From positions 34,740,338 through 34,804,337 of the forward strand of contig CM060199.1 of the NCBI GenBank assembly GCA_030562195.1: DNA of 64,000 nt, in the 5' to 3' direction. This stretch comes from Nipponacmea schrenckii (taxonomy: Eukaryota; Mollusca; Gastropoda; Lottiidae). The position numbers and the translations under genes are program-made. How positions within the stretch are numbered: the first letter of the stretch is position 1; each line of letters opens with the position of its first letter. The notes beneath the pieces were generated by a model that did not search any database, was not told the DNA's origin, and was given only the letters and a program-made list of their open reading frames with translations. Positions 13,538-26,500 of this stretch are shown piece by piece.

Positions 13538-13891
13538 TTATGTCAGTAATTGTTGTTGAGCCATAGAATTCTGTTGATACCAGGAATAATGAGGCATTGC
13601 CATATAAGAGTTCGAACTGGGGTTGTTATTACTGATATCGGACCAAGAGCATGGCGGCTGTGGACTCATACTCGACGAAACAGGTAACATAGACTGAGAT
13701 TGAGGTCCACCTTGAATAGGGGTAGGAGGTTGATTTGGGGGAATGTCTGGAGTAAGTTGAGGAGGGGGTTGTTGTCCATGAGGGGGTGATGATGCCGATC
13801 CTTGAGGTGTGAGAGGAGGAGGAGGTCCATTGGGGTTCTGTTTCATCACTTTCTTGTATTTGGATCTTTTGTTCTGAAACCAGATTTTCAC
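13538..13891 (-). CDS. Dlx: Dlx coding exon 3 (homeodomain helix 3 and C-terminus)
   Basis: The exon starts at TTTCAG|GTGAAAATC with Val45 of the homeodomain and runs 117 codons to a TAA at 13538–13540. After the recognition helix ([13 protein letters not shown]) comes a Pro/Gln/Ser-rich region. PPCSWSDI follows about two thirds of the way in, and the protein ends in MAQQQLLT. The PPCSWSDI segment is the Dlx C-terminal signature. Confidence 0.97.
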   Translation of the reverse strand: MKIWFQNKRSKYKKVMKQNPNGPPPPLTPQGSASSPPHGQQPPPQLTPDIPPNQPPTPIQGGPQSQSMLPVSSSMSPQPPCSWSDISNNNPSSNSYMAMPHYSWYQQNSMAQQQLLT

Positions 13892-16800
13892 CTGAAAGTA
13901 TAAAAAAGTATACATGTAATGCGTATTGTATGGGTGAGATATAACACCGATTCAACAAATTTTCTACCCTTAACATCAAACAGAATATAACAAAAAGTGA
14001 AATTTAAAATAAAAAAACAGTTATAAAAAATAGGGGAATTCGGTGTACAAACTCAGCAATATAATACATGGATGGATATCATCTATAGATTTTTTTTTAG
14101 AATAATTATCTAATTGTTTTGCACCATCTGACCTAAAGTTTGATTTAGTTTAAAGATAATATAATATTATTTGAGATTTACACTGTAAATTCAAGAGGTA
14201 TGTGAATCAACGAGATGAAAGGCTCTATTAATTGTTCAACTTTTTATCAGATCATCTTTCAATTTTTTAAGGTATAGATCTCTAGTGTTTTGCAACTGAA
14301 AACTCTAGTTTGACATCACACTAGTCACGTCGATATCGAACTCCCGTTCATCCAAACATCATGTTTGAAAACGTCATGCTCCAGTGCCTCTCCTAGCCCA
14401 TTTTATACATGTACAGATAAGTTTTGAACCGAAACGTTTATGTTGAGTTTCCTCCATTAGTCAATGTTTAGAATATGATTGATTTTTTCAAATATTCTGG
14501 AAAAAAATATTGCTTATCAACGTTGTTATATCACCTTGTGTATCAACAGTTAGAATTTTCCTGCATGATATTTTTTCTATGATTTCAATTAACGATTTTC
14601 AGTCAGTTTTATATAAATGTTTTTTTTTTAATTTTGCTTTTTCAACCAATTTTACATTTAAGTCATGAAGTAACGTTTAATCTAACAAACTAGTAGTTCA
14701 TACAATTATACAGCGAAAATATTTTAATAAAAGATAATAACATCAATTTTATTTCGTGATTTCAATATAGGTAATTTTTCCGTTTCTTCAATTCATCGAT
14801 GTGTAACATTGTGAAGATACTTGCTAATTAAGTGCTATTTGAAATTATTTAAATTTGTGGTTTAAATTTCAAATCACCCTCTTCATATATTAACAAAGAT
14901 TGGCCATGAAAAGTGAACAAAGACCAGATAATTTAAGAGTTAAATTAGTAAACGGTAGATTGTATTCAAGGTAAAAAAAATTTAAAGGTTGATATTTTTT
15001 CTCACATAAACACTCAGAAAGTTAACAAAGGAAGGTACATAGATTTTGGGTTAGAGAGGCGATACTTCGTCACGCTTGATATTAGGAAAATTTCATTTTG
15101 CTCGCTGCGGGATGTTATTTAAGGGTGTTGTCACATGGCCTAGACATAGACAGTATCGTATTTTATAAAAGATAAATGAACTGGGATATTTAGGTTCAAT
15201 TTTAAGGGTTCTTAGGATGGTCGAACGTTATTTAGGTTTTTAAAATTTACCCAAAATGAAATATGCAGAAATATATTATAACTATATATAAATCGTACTG
15301 CATAATGTGATGTGTACGTTGAAGTTATGTACATGATTTTATTTATATATTTAAATGTCCATATTTCACATATATGAGGTCATTTATATACACTAGATGT
15401 ATTTAAAATCAACAAGGATGCAAAGAAAAACTGACAATGTCAAATTCATCAACATGTACATCAGCTGAATAAACTTGCCCAGTTTCCCCCTTGATTTCAT
15501 ATTTTCATGTTAATTTTCATGGGGTGATTGTTCACAATAGGGCTGTCTGTATTAAAAGGCCATTAGCGACAAAATGTTAGTTTAATACACTTGTGTTCAA
15601 CTTAGTGTGAAAGTGTCTTCAAGATATTGAATTAGCCCCTTAACAGACCGTAAGACTTCATCTTTATGTTATGAAGTTTTCTAAATAAAAAACTAAGTTA
15701 GTCCGCTGTAGTATTTACAGTGAATCCCCTATAGCTAAATTTTGGTTAAGTTTCTATTAGAAAAATATTTTCAGATGGGAAATTCTATATTTTGTTTACG
15801 TTTCGAACTCAGCTCCTTTTTTTCTTAATATGTGAATTTTTAAAATTGATATTTGCGCGTGCATATAAGTTATCTGAATTGGCCTTCTTCATAATTAACT
15901 TCTTCGTACCTTTTACGAATTTTTATCTGAATGGCATTAAACATTTTTTCTATTAAAAATGAAGAAAGCTGAGAATTCGCCAGATTTTTCCTTCAGAAAT
16001 TGTGAAAACTGAAGATAAACGAGATGTTATTGATATCGTGACGGTAACTTTGAATTTTGAATCGAAAACAACAGATTTAAGACGTGTGTAAAAGGTAATT
16101 TAATCTCACACAGTGTTTGTGGCGAGTGGCACTTAAATTAATTTCATTTTTCTACAACATTTGTTAATCGTTTACAGTAATTGACTCATAATTAATTTAG
16201 CACGTCACGTGACCATGATATCGTCGTCGACGTGACGGTGTAGCCGCCATGTTAAAAGACAATATAAAGATATTGAAACTTAAATGATCTGATTTCCCTT
16301 TAGAATAGACGAGGGATTGATATCATTTAATTCTGATAAAGAATCCCCAAAGAAGGATATTAATAATAAATTATCCATTTATTCTCCGCGATTAAACGTC
16401 AATTGTGTTTTGATTTTCAACACTGAACTTGTTTTGATTCTCAATCAAATAATAATAAATCGATTGCTTTCATTCAAGAAATTAAAACCATACTGAAGAT
16501 TATAGTTAGTGTATTGGAATGGATTTTATAAAAACAGGGTAGGCTTTTGTTAACAAATATACCAAATTTGGTCACTTTATGGACCTTTCGAAAAAAAATA
16601 CACAAAGAGTGACATATGGTGTTCCAGAAGAATGAGCAGGTCCTTGAGATGCTATTCACTCTAGCCTTAAGTTCAATGTCTATACAGTCCTTTAGATAAT
16701 TTAAATATTTTACACTATTTTAAAAAAGTCATTGATTAAAATTAGCCTTTAAAGCCAATCTGAACTATTCTATTTTAATTTTATATATTAATTCCGCGCC

Positions 16801-19800
16801 ATTAAGATCAGAAATTGCAGAATATATATTTTAAATGCAATGTTAGTCATAAAGTGCGTAACTTACAACAATAAATAATAGAGAGGAGTAATTCGAGACC
16901 GAAGGAAACAAGAATGAGAAAATAACATTAAACGAAACGGGGGAAATTTGAAACTGTTAATAGGTCAAATCGTAACACGAAAATATTTTTAAAGTTATAA
17001 ATAAAATTAATTGATTTTGTTTAACGTGAATGCTCAAAAGGAAACAGTGTCAAGAAATAGTGTATTGGTTTGCTGAAAATAGTTAATTGAAATGTTATTT
17101 AATTTCAATCTGAATAGAAATCAACCCTTAGGCGCATGTTGGGTATCTAAGTTAAAGAGAAGTAAGAATCAAATATAAATCCGTTGATCGAATTATTGAT
17201 ACACGGCGTAAAGGATTGCTAGAGGCTACCTACACAACACAATCGTTGATTTAATCAGAACATATATTGATATCATCTTACTAATTCATCAACTTAAAAC
17301 TTCGCTTTAATGTTTCTCCACACTTGCTAACAAATACGTTTTGTTTTATTTTCAAACATTTTTACACTATTACGTTATTTTTCGCTCTCTTGGTTTCTGA
17401 TCATTGTACAAATCTAAATTTGCTTTGATCTTTATCGCGGAATCAGTTTGTATTCGTTTACCATTATTTGAAATAGATTTAGTGTTGGAACTTTGGTTTT
17501 CTGTAGAAAAGTGACCTGCTTTTATAATTACTCAATTTTAACTGATAAGATTCAGACCATTTGTTCCATGGCGGTTTAATCTATTGTTGACCATTTGATA
17601 TCAACAGTACTTTCGTAAGTAGCAAAACTTTACATACAAAGTTTATATTCAATTAATTGTGCCCAAAATTTGGATTCCATATAAAATAAAGATTAATAGA
17701 TTTGAGGGGAAAAATACAATGAATAACAAGTTTTACCTATTAACCTTACCTACCAAGTTCATGTTTTTTTCTTTCCCACCGAGTTTTCCTACTTCATGTC
17801 CCAGTAACAATAGCGTTTTTATATACTTCACCAATTATGACAGACAGCCCATATAAAAGGTCTTTGAACATTTTCATTGGTATCAATTTTTAATTTTGAT
17901 ATAAACTAAGATAAAGTCTGATTGTACTTCTTTTATCTATTTTGCATGTTTCGTGCATTTTTTCGTGTGACTTCTGCACCTAACTGCATACAGCTTTATA
18001 AGTAATTAAAAAATTAACGGAGAGCAATTATATGCATGTGATGCAACAATTTAACGCAATAAGTTACAAGTTCAAAGAGAATGAACGGCGTTCATTTTTC
18101 ATAGTACCCAACACATATTTGATAGTCGACGTTTGAGCAAAAAATTTCAATCGTAAGAAAAAACGATTTATTTGAATTAAACTGAATTAAATGGGTGATA
18201 CCACATTGATAATTAATACAGAAAGGTGAGAATCGTAGTTCAGATTGATTATTAGCTGAAATAACAGATGTTACCGAACTACAAGTCAAACCATCTGCAA
18301 TCAAACAACTGGTGATTTTATCATCTGAACACAAGAGAGGGAAAAAATCTTATTGTCACAATGATACAAATGAACATCTGATATTGAAATGGGCCAACAG
18401 GGAACTTGAGAAATATTTTTGGTTACTGACGACACTTTGTCAAATCATTGTCAATGATATTATATTGTAAACACTAGAATAATAAATATATTAGTCCTAT
18501 ATGAAAAGATTGTAAGCTCCTGACAATGACGGTAAGATTGAAATATTTCCTTTGAAAAAGAAGTTTATTAATTTTTATTCATCTTTGAGATAAATATCTA
18601 TATATAAATATTCAAATTTTTATTTCAGTTCAAGTCCAATAGGAACTTGTAAAAACGAGCAAAATTTTAATGGGTGTCGCTCACCCTTAAGCAACACCTG
18701 ATGCCAATCTGCAACTTAGATCATCCTTGTGGTATCTTTTTTGGTTCACGTTTATTATAAACATTTCATTTACGACTGTCTTTCAATAAAATACTGTATA
18801 TGACCTTTCAGGTAACCTTACAAGAAAATCCCCAACTGTTTTACGTGAATAGTCTGATTGGAAGGTTTGATATAAAATACCATTGGAATTTTATTTTATA
18901 TACTTTTTACTTCATAAATCAACTGTTTCATTCCCAGTTGTCACTTTCCTATTTTATTTATCACGTTAAGTATCATAAATATCAAATGAAGATGACGATT
19001 CTCTGTATTCGTTTTATTCTATTATGATTTATATTTTACTATTGCTATAGCTGTTAATTCTGATTATTTTCAGAAAATTTTGACTACGTCTTTTCATAAA
19101 ATACAAAGGAAATATACAGCAAAATAATGTCAAGCTACACATGTAATGTAGGGCCTAAAACTCTCAGTTACAGTTGTTTTTAAAGCATCGTCGATTGTAT
19201 CTGAATGTAAATTACAGATTGGGAAGTTTACAATAATGATTGTTCCAAACTTTAGTTATTTTGGTTTTGGTTATAATCCTTTGATGTGTATTATATATAT
19301 AACCCTAACAATTTATAAAAGTTAAATTAAATAAATAAATTTGCTCAAGTTTTAGAATATTTCTTGAAAGGAGCGACCACGACAATGATATATTTACCGA
19401 AGAAGAAAGAGTCTTATAGGCTTTGTTATATCATTAAATCTAATCAATAGACAGAAGAAATTATACAGTGTAGTATTCTCTTAGCTCAATATTCACAAAC
19501 TAGAAATTAAAGTCGTTAAGGTAGATGAGGTGTCATTTAAGATCTGACAGTTGGAACTACCCCTTAACACTACTAACTTCCCGCTTTAACCTTCTTTTCT
19601 ACAACCAAATCGTCTGTAACCAGGCCTTAATTTGCCTTTATTGCAGTTATTATGATAAATACACCAATTTCATTTTTTCCAATCTTATTCCAATTGTCGA
19701 TATATGAATTTCTGATGAAAGATTCCGTAATTATTGGCCTATTTGTTCTGCCTCTTAAGTGCGTTGTCTTGTCAAATAAATTAACTGGTAAATGTTAAAA

Positions 19801-22800
19801 CACCTAATCAGACGCCATTATGAAATTTTAAGCCTGAACGTTGGAGAAAATTGCGTATAATCAAGGCAAATTTTGCTGTTGACAAAACTAATACTTTACT
19901 CCAATCAAATATGGTAAATGTCCCCTTAACAGAGGAAAATAACTCCCTTTGTAAAATTGGTCAATTTTAGCTGTTGTATAAAAGCAGGGGAAGCAATGAT
20001 CAGTGTCTATAGTTAATTCTTACCTGAGTTTGGGTAAGACCGAGTGAAGCAGCCAACTCGGCCCTCTCTGGAAGGGCTAAATACTGGGTTCTCTGGAATC
20101 TACGATTTAACTGTTGAAGTTGTAGTGAGGAATATATTGTGCGAGGTTTACGCAACTTTTTGCCTTTACCATTTATTCTCAACTGTTCTTCAACTTGGGA
20201 TTTATCTGTGAATACAATTAAAATAGGATATAATTATTTTGGATTTTCATAATAAATTGGATTTTATTGTGTTATTTTATTTCGCATTTGTTTTTGGATT
20301 TGAATAAAAATAAATCGACAAAGGTATAGGTTTTTTTTTTATTAATATATATGAAGTTTCATCTTTCGAGCAGTTGAAATAGTTTTATATATCTATATAC
20401 CACTTCAAACTTCCGTGATAATTTCATAATGGTAAAAGAATGCGCGTTGATGTTTTGGATTAGGGAAGATAGAACGAAAGCTACCTCAATGGTAGGGTAT
20501 GAGCTTGGGGAATTATTCCTTGAAGAATTCAGCCAAATAGAAGGAAGGAGATACAGGAAAACGAAATCTGGTGTGGTTTTACTATTATAATTCTGTTTTT
20601 TTTTTTCATATCGAGTAGGACCGGTATTTCATTAAAGTCATATTGCATAATGCGGAAATATCAGTATTTATTTATTTTTTTTTTTTTTTTTTTTTTTTGT
20701 CCAGCGAGTTTTATAATCTTGGCATTGTCGCATATATTTCTCTTAAAACCGCTTAGGAACCTTTATTATTTGAGTATGTATTCTTATGAAGACCGGCGGA
20801 AAGAAGGTTGCAGGAAACACAAATAATTTGCAGAGGAGATTTGCTTAACAAGCACTATAAACGCCATTGTCATTGTCAGGCTTTGATGACATGTTTGTGA
20901 AATGGTCCGCGACTCTGATTTCATGCTGTTAATGTTAAATATGAGATCTTAAATGTTAATATATTTAATTAATACAGATAGCATCAAATGAAATAAATCA
21001 ACATTTAATATATATCAAATAAAAACATAGTATGGAAACACTGCAATTTATATATTCATTAACGACGAGTTAAATTTAATTTTCTGACTATTCCCTATTT
21101 GAAAAGACTTACCAGAAACCATTACATTTTATACACAGTACATTTACTTATACATGTATATCTAAACTAACTATTAGAATATTTAGGATTTAATCTTTAA
21201 ATATACATTGCTAATATTAAAATTGCATATCTTTCTGAAAGTTGCAATATTTGGATACTACGAAAATAAAAAGGTGAAAATTCTTTGAAAATTGAAAAAA
21301 CAAAAAAAAAATAAGACCGCGTACGATTAAAGCCTTACTTTTTGTATTCTTTATATACCGATATATTTCTAGATTTAAAAAGGTTTTCGGTCAAATAGAA
21401 AAGTGTCGCAAATATCCTTACAATTTAAATTAAAAATTTGTAAGGTTTAAATTGACTTCTTCTGGGACACAAGGGTCGTTTAATTACTTTGAATATATAG
21501 GAGTAAGGTGTAATAAATCTACAAAATTTGGCAAACAATAATTCAGGCATTCAAAAATGTTTAATGTGGAACAGATCTTGAATCAGGGTCGTTTGTGCCC
21601 CTTTAATAGGAAAATGTACAAAACACAATTTTGGTTCTAAAACATGCTCTCTGGTCACCTACTATTTTCAAAAATAAAAAAGGTTAATGAGACGAAAATC
21701 GTAACAAAAAATATTTGAATGGTCATTGGATAGTTGGGATACGTCATTCCGCGTTCCAAGAATCAGCTAAATGAGATCCGTCAAAATGACATCGAAAGTT
21801 GCAGCGATTTTGAACATTCAGCTCATTATCATTATTAGTTAAATGGAATTTTAGAAAGCATTTAACCCTGTATTGTAATGAAAAGAAAATGATGTGCCTA
21901 TTTATTAAATATTAAATCTAAAAAATCTAAGTTCAGTTAAACAAGAATAGTTGAGCGAGCTGGAATATATTTAATTATTTACGTGTTAAAAAGATTTGTC
22001 ATTGATAGTTGTCAATATTTTTACATAGTAGTGTAGTGGTGCACAACGAGAATATCTGACAACAAATTTCAGGCTGTTTTGAAGTTTCTAATATTTTAAT
22101 ATATGTATGAAAAATGTAGGGTATAAAAAATTGGGGTCGAGTTCAACAGTTGAGATTGGTGTGAAGATATAGACTTAACACAAAAACACGACTGTAAGAT
22201 ACGGGGTTAGGATACTATTCATTAAAAACACCGGTGAAATTTTATATTCAGTTCGAAACTGTATACACCTGACTCAAAAAATGGCTATGATAGAAGGAAA
22301 TAGGGAGCGGTAATTTAGGATATCTAGGATGATATTATAATAGTGGAATATCCTACTTTGAATGGTTAATTCTAAATGTACATTGAAAATAACGTTAAGT
22401 TCTTAGTTTAAATATGAGTAAAAAAATCAAGACTTTAGTACTTAAAAAACGGACAATTTAATTTGAAATGAAAAGAAGGTTTTTCTTGATAACGAAAATA
22501 TAAAATTGTTTTACGGGCGTTATTTTGAAACATTTACATGAAATCAAAAAATTACATGGAAATACGAAATTTTCTTCATATATAGCATCAATGGCTGTTT
22601 GATATATAACTATAATAAAACAATGCTATAGTGAAAATGAATTTAAATGATTTTAGTGTCAAAACTCAAGTCTTCGGGGAACAGTCACCAATTTGTACAA
22701 TGATTTATATATTAGAAAATATAAAGATTGATTTAATAATAGAAGTAATTATAAGTTATTATAGAAAATAATTAGTCATAAATGTTATTATTAAATCTTA

Positions 22801-23368
22801 TAATTACTTTCAAATCACAACATTACGCTCGTCAAGCTAAACACTTTCTTTTCCAAGGCAGATTTATGAGAATTTCAAGCCTTGGTTAAAATTAAAATAA
22901 TTTACTAAATAATTGTAATGATTTTCGTCTCTCGTTTCCTTACAAGTTTGAAATTGCATAAAGACCTATAATTGTGAAGAAATAAAGAGTAGAATTAAAT
23001 GTGAATAATACTAAAGAAAATAATGAAGGGTAATTGTTATAAAATAACTATAATTACATATTTTACTTACCATCTCGTGTCGGTGAAGGTGGCTGGTACG
23101 GCGACATTGGAAAATGATGGGAAGGGGGTACTGCGTTATATCCTGACGGTGCCATACTGTTCATTGGAAATGGGTACCCAAAAGATCGAGTATGTTGAGA
23201 AGTTGGAAACATATCGTGTTGAGAATGCTGTGTTGGGTACCCAGAACGAATATTATAAGCTGGGTGTCCCATTCCACCCGCCATAGACTGTTGTTGTAGC
23301 TCCATAAAAGCGGATTTACTGGCAATCTCTGGGTCCATACCCTCCATATTACCCGTCATATTCAACAT
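13538..23368 (-). CDS. Dlx: Distal-less (Dlx) homeobox transcription factor, complete, three coding exons
   Basis: The coding sequence joins 23368..23071, 20205..20024 and 13891..13538 and encodes 277 aa. Residues about 117–176 form a Dlx-class homeodomain: the arm reads [11 protein letters not shown], helix 3 reads [14 protein letters not shown], and Gln50 and Asn51 are present. The N-terminal part carries two short Dlx motifs (SKSAFMEL and [11 protein letters not shown]). The C-terminal part is Pro/Gln-rich and holds the PPCSWSDI motif plus a terminal YSWYQQ stretch. Dlx proteins are nuclear DNA-binding regulators that recognise TAATT-type sites and pattern appendages, ectoderm and nervous system. 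The homeobox is split between residues 44 and 45, the usual Dlx intron position. Splice phases are 1 then 0 and join cleanly. The ATG at 23368 is the first in frame after a long open stretch; a second ATG three codons on has a better context (A at -3) and could be the start. A 31 kb gene-poor interval lies upstream. Confidence 0.97.
13892..20023 (-). other. Dlx intron 2 (6.1 kb)
   Basis: Phase-0 intron inside the homeobox, from GTAAGA at 20023 to a pyrimidine-rich acceptor (ATACTTTCAG) at 13892. It is mostly AT-rich with short chance reading frames. The notable internal feature is the CpG-rich cluster at 16201–16253, listed separately. Long first or second introns of Dlx genes often hold enhancers; whether this one does cannot be judged here. 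Confidence 0.8.
16201..16253. promoter_or_regulatory. CpG-rich E-box/CRE/YY1 cluster in Dlx intron 2
   Basis: Within AT-rich intronic DNA, 53 bases carry TCACGTGAC (16205–16213, palindromic E-box of the USF/TFE/MITF type), a second GACGTGACG at 16229–16237, a GTCGTCGAC palindrome, and GCCGCCATGTT (16243–16253), which is a perfect minus-strand YY1 site (AACATGGCGGC). This combination usually sits at transcription starts. On the minus strand an ATG lies inside the YY1 site and opens a 17-codon frame. It could be a cryptic or alternative promoter, or a promoter carried in by a mobile element. Confidence 0.5.
20024..20205 (-). CDS. Dlx: Dlx coding exon 2 (homeodomain residues 1–44)
   Basis: This 182-bp exon starts after TTCACAG with two bases that complete Asp100. 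It encodes the acidic/polar linker [16 protein letters not shown], then the homeodomain N-terminal arm, helix 1 and helix 2 up to LGLTQTQ. It ends at CAG|GTAAGA in phase 0. The residues match the Dlx class ([26 protein letters not shown]), with only conservative differences from vertebrate Dlx as I recall it. Confidence 0.97.
20206..23070 (-). other. Dlx intron 1 (2.9 kb)
   Basis: Phase-1 intron bounded by GTAAGT at 23070 and TTCACAG at 20206. It is AT-rich with no convincing reading frame. It includes a 24-base T run at 20675–20698. I see no transposon termini or RNA genes in it. It may hold enhancers, but none can be named from sequence alone. Confidence 0.8.
20675..20698. repeat. Poly(T) tract in Dlx intron 1
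   Basis: An uninterrupted run of 24 T on the plus strand, preceded by TTTATTTA. On the sense strand of Dlx it is a poly(A) run. It may be a microsatellite or the tail of an old retroposon, but no element body is recognisable next to it. Confidence 0.8.
23071..23368 (-). CDS. Dlx: Dlx coding exon 1
   Basis: This exon encodes residues 1–99 plus the first base of codon 100. It contains the N-terminal Dlx motif around [11 protein letters not shown] and the [11 protein letters not shown] motif, within a Met/Ser/Pro/His-rich low-complexity context typical of the transactivation region. It ends at a strong donor (GATG|GTAAGT) in phase 1. The opposite strand is also open across this exon, but only as a shadow. 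Confidence 0.95.
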
Positions 23369-23503
23369 GATAGTACTATGTCCACTTTCTCTGATTAAAG
23401 GTAATTTAGACTTAAATATGTCTCTAACTACAGATCACAAAGTCTTCTTACCGCACACATCCACTGCTTCTAACTACCACTTAAATCAGATGTGTCAGCC
23501 CCC

Positions 23504-23589
23504 AAAATATATGAATACATACATCTACAAGATTAAGCTCCTCCCTTCAAATCATTTCATTGGCTGTCTGAAAAGCAAACTGTCAATCA
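23504..23589 (-). promoter_or_regulatory. Dlx proximal promoter: TATA-like box, CCAAT box, PBX–MEIS site
   Basis: On the minus strand, upstream of the Dlx ATG at 23368, the order is: a perfect PBX–MEIS composite site TGATTGACAG (23589–23580), an AGCCAAT box (23565–23559), and TATATTTT (23511–23504) followed by a G-run. The spacing (about 50 bp from CCAAT to TATA, about 135 bp from TATA to ATG) suits a core promoter with a transcription start near 23475–23480. The start site itself is inferred, not seen. Confidence 0.5.
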
Positions 23590-23599
23590 ATGTTTTCAA

Positions 23600-26500
23600 T
23601 GGCTGAGTGAAGACAACAATACGACAGATCGACGAAATGGATTACCGTAGTCTCAAGTTAGTTATTGTTTAAATTCAATAGAAATTTTCCTAAGAGGCTT
23701 ACACAAAAGCTATTGAATTTTATTTGGTTGTCTGTGAGTTTGGGATAGCCACCTTCCACGGTAGGCTACCACCATCTTGATGCTTGTAAATCTAAAAAGT
23801 TGTGAACAAGTGTGTAAACGTCTATCGCCTATCAGGGCGAGGAACAAAACTTTAATCTTATATGTTTATGTGTTTATGATGGCATCTTTAGACAAAAATC
23901 ACAATATTTCTTGAAGAACATTTCCCTTAATCACAACATTGACCTAGCTGGCAGACTTTTATTCTAAGTTTAACAAGTTCTATATGTTTATAAAATTAAA
24001 TACATGATGATATTAAGATATATTTTACTTATAACACATTAGAAATTCCATTATTTTTCTTTGTCGTGTGTCGTATATTTATCTGAAAAGTGTTGACATC
24101 CATACAAATATAATGGATTCAAGGAAATATCTTTAAAACATTTTTGTCTAAAAATCCAATTATGATATATTTTCCATTTTTTTTTTCTTTCTGACAAGTG
24201 TTATTTTTCTAATTCAACATTTCACAACCACAGAATTAAGTAACATTTCTATTTTGAGTTTTAAAAATAGAAGCATTTAAAATTTAAACAATGTATCAGG
24301 ACTGTATATATGATAACAAACTGAATCCGTAATGATATTTTGTGTATTTTCAAAAAATATTTCGAAAAACATACATGTAGTGACATATCCGATTGAAGTA
24401 TTGTCTTATAGTTGAAAATATGAAATTGAAAAAAATGCAATATCACAAGAATTTCTGTAAATTTTTTTTCAATCTGATTTTACCCTGTTGTTTTAAATAA
24501 GAATATAAACTGTATATAAATAAACATTTGTCAAACATGAAAGATACTGGTAGTCAATACAGACTAAAATTTGTGAAATTCTTGTATATTATTCTTACCA
24601 AAAGAGAATTTTAAAAGTCTAAATAAGTGAAAAACAACAGTTATTGATATTTTAGTTGTTCGGGTGTTGTCAATCTGAAATGAATTTTTTTACGGAAAAT
24701 TATATTTACAGATGTTCTTATTGAAATATCTAAGAACATTTTAGTAAGATCTGCCTTCGGAATTTATTACGATCCGAAAACAATTGCTTATTATTCAAAC
24801 TATATTTCAATTATTCAAATATTTTCTTGGAATTATATATGTCATGAATCTTAAATACAATTTGAATTTTTTAAGATACATATATCTTAATACTTAATGA
24901 TAATGCAAGAGTGGCTGGTAATAATAAAATCGATGAAAGTTTAGTGTTACTGATTATAATGTTTATGTTCAATAATTGCTCTTTAATTTAACGGCTGAAA
25001 TCACCAATTAATATAAAGACATCAAGTAGGTACTTGAGTATTAAAACAGTAGTTGAAAATATAAATACTACTTTAATTTAAAAAGATTAATACAATCTTG
25101 ACTGGATTATCCTCTAGACTATGTACTTCACAGTTTGGTGTAAAAAACCATACTCGGACAAGAAGTCGACGAGGCACTACTCAGACGACGGACGAGGTTT
25201 CCTAACGAGTCTATCAAGTAGTAATTGATAATAATCGATTAAATCTATGTTTACTATGTTAATTTTCTTTTAATTAATAGGATCCATTACCACAAGTTTA
25301 ACTGTCTTTTCTTAGACTTTGGTGCGAAAAACACAATAAATCCTTTGGTTTGCCGTTTCCATTAAAAAAGAATATGGAAGAAGGTGACTTAACCATTTGG
25401 GGTGGGGGATACGGTGGGGTCTGAAGGTGACCATACGCCTGACAGTCACACACATTGGTCTTACTAAAAATATCTTTAGAAATTTATCCCTAAAATTCAC
25501 TATAATATACTCAACATCAGGTTTACTTGATGAACTTTAATTATCAAACATCAAAATAGAATACGCAAACTGTCGATAAAGGGCTATGGTTAATTTACGA
25601 CTCTCAAGCAGAAATAGCATTCAGTTACTTACAGTAGGTTATAAGCGTTTTCAGCAGGAAGAATAAAATTTTATAACTTAATATAGCAGCTAAGAAAGTC
25701 ATTATTCTATTAGATGCCAACGAAAGAAACTTCCAAAAGAGCTGCAGCGTGATGGTTTAAAGGTTATCGGGGAAATACATGCGCTAGCCAGGCCATTTGG
25801 GAAAGTGCGTAAAAATTGTAAAATTTTAATATATGAAATAATTTTGGCATATTTTTGTCGAAGAAAAAGTGGTTGTCATCAATTTTAATATTAATCTAAA
25901 TGTATTATGTTCTGTCTTCAAATATCAATTTTAGTGCAAACTCATTACATTAGACTTTCTCTCACACTATATATGCACGTTTGTACATACGCAATTTTTA
26001 GGGAAATTCTTTCTAAATTAAAAATGATTGTGTTGCTCACAGGATTAATTACAGTAAGCCCTGGACGAAACACTGATACAGTTAACGGTTAAATTTGAAC
26101 CTCGGTTATAAAATATTAAATATTGTTATTGGCAAGTAAAAATATGGCCTATTACAAAGTTTTATCAAGTGAGTAATTTGTGAAGCAATTATCATGTAAT
26201 CACTACAGTTATGGTAGAAATATTCTGTAATTTTTAACAAGACACTGATAGCAAGTGTTTTGTAGTTAATTTACCTGATTATTACAATGGGATCTATATG
26301 ATGTAAACTATGATAAACGCAAGAGCAGGTACAATACAGGTGGTTTCTACATCAATGATACCGACCAATTTACATTTCTGTGACTTTTACTTCAAAATAA
26401 CAAACCATGATACACTCAATCGAACTATGGAAAAGAATGGACTTTGATTTTCATCTTTTTGATGACTGGGAAAGAGAGAAAAAATCTCGTTTAACGTGAA

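Noticed and set aside
13629..13979. Second minus-strand frame overlapping Dlx exon 3
   Set aside because: Out-of-frame shadow; the in-frame product continues the homeodomain.
23023..23286. Plus-strand open frame opposite Dlx exon 1
   Set aside because: It is a shadow of the Dlx coding exon, whose minus-strand frame, motifs and splice site are unambiguous.
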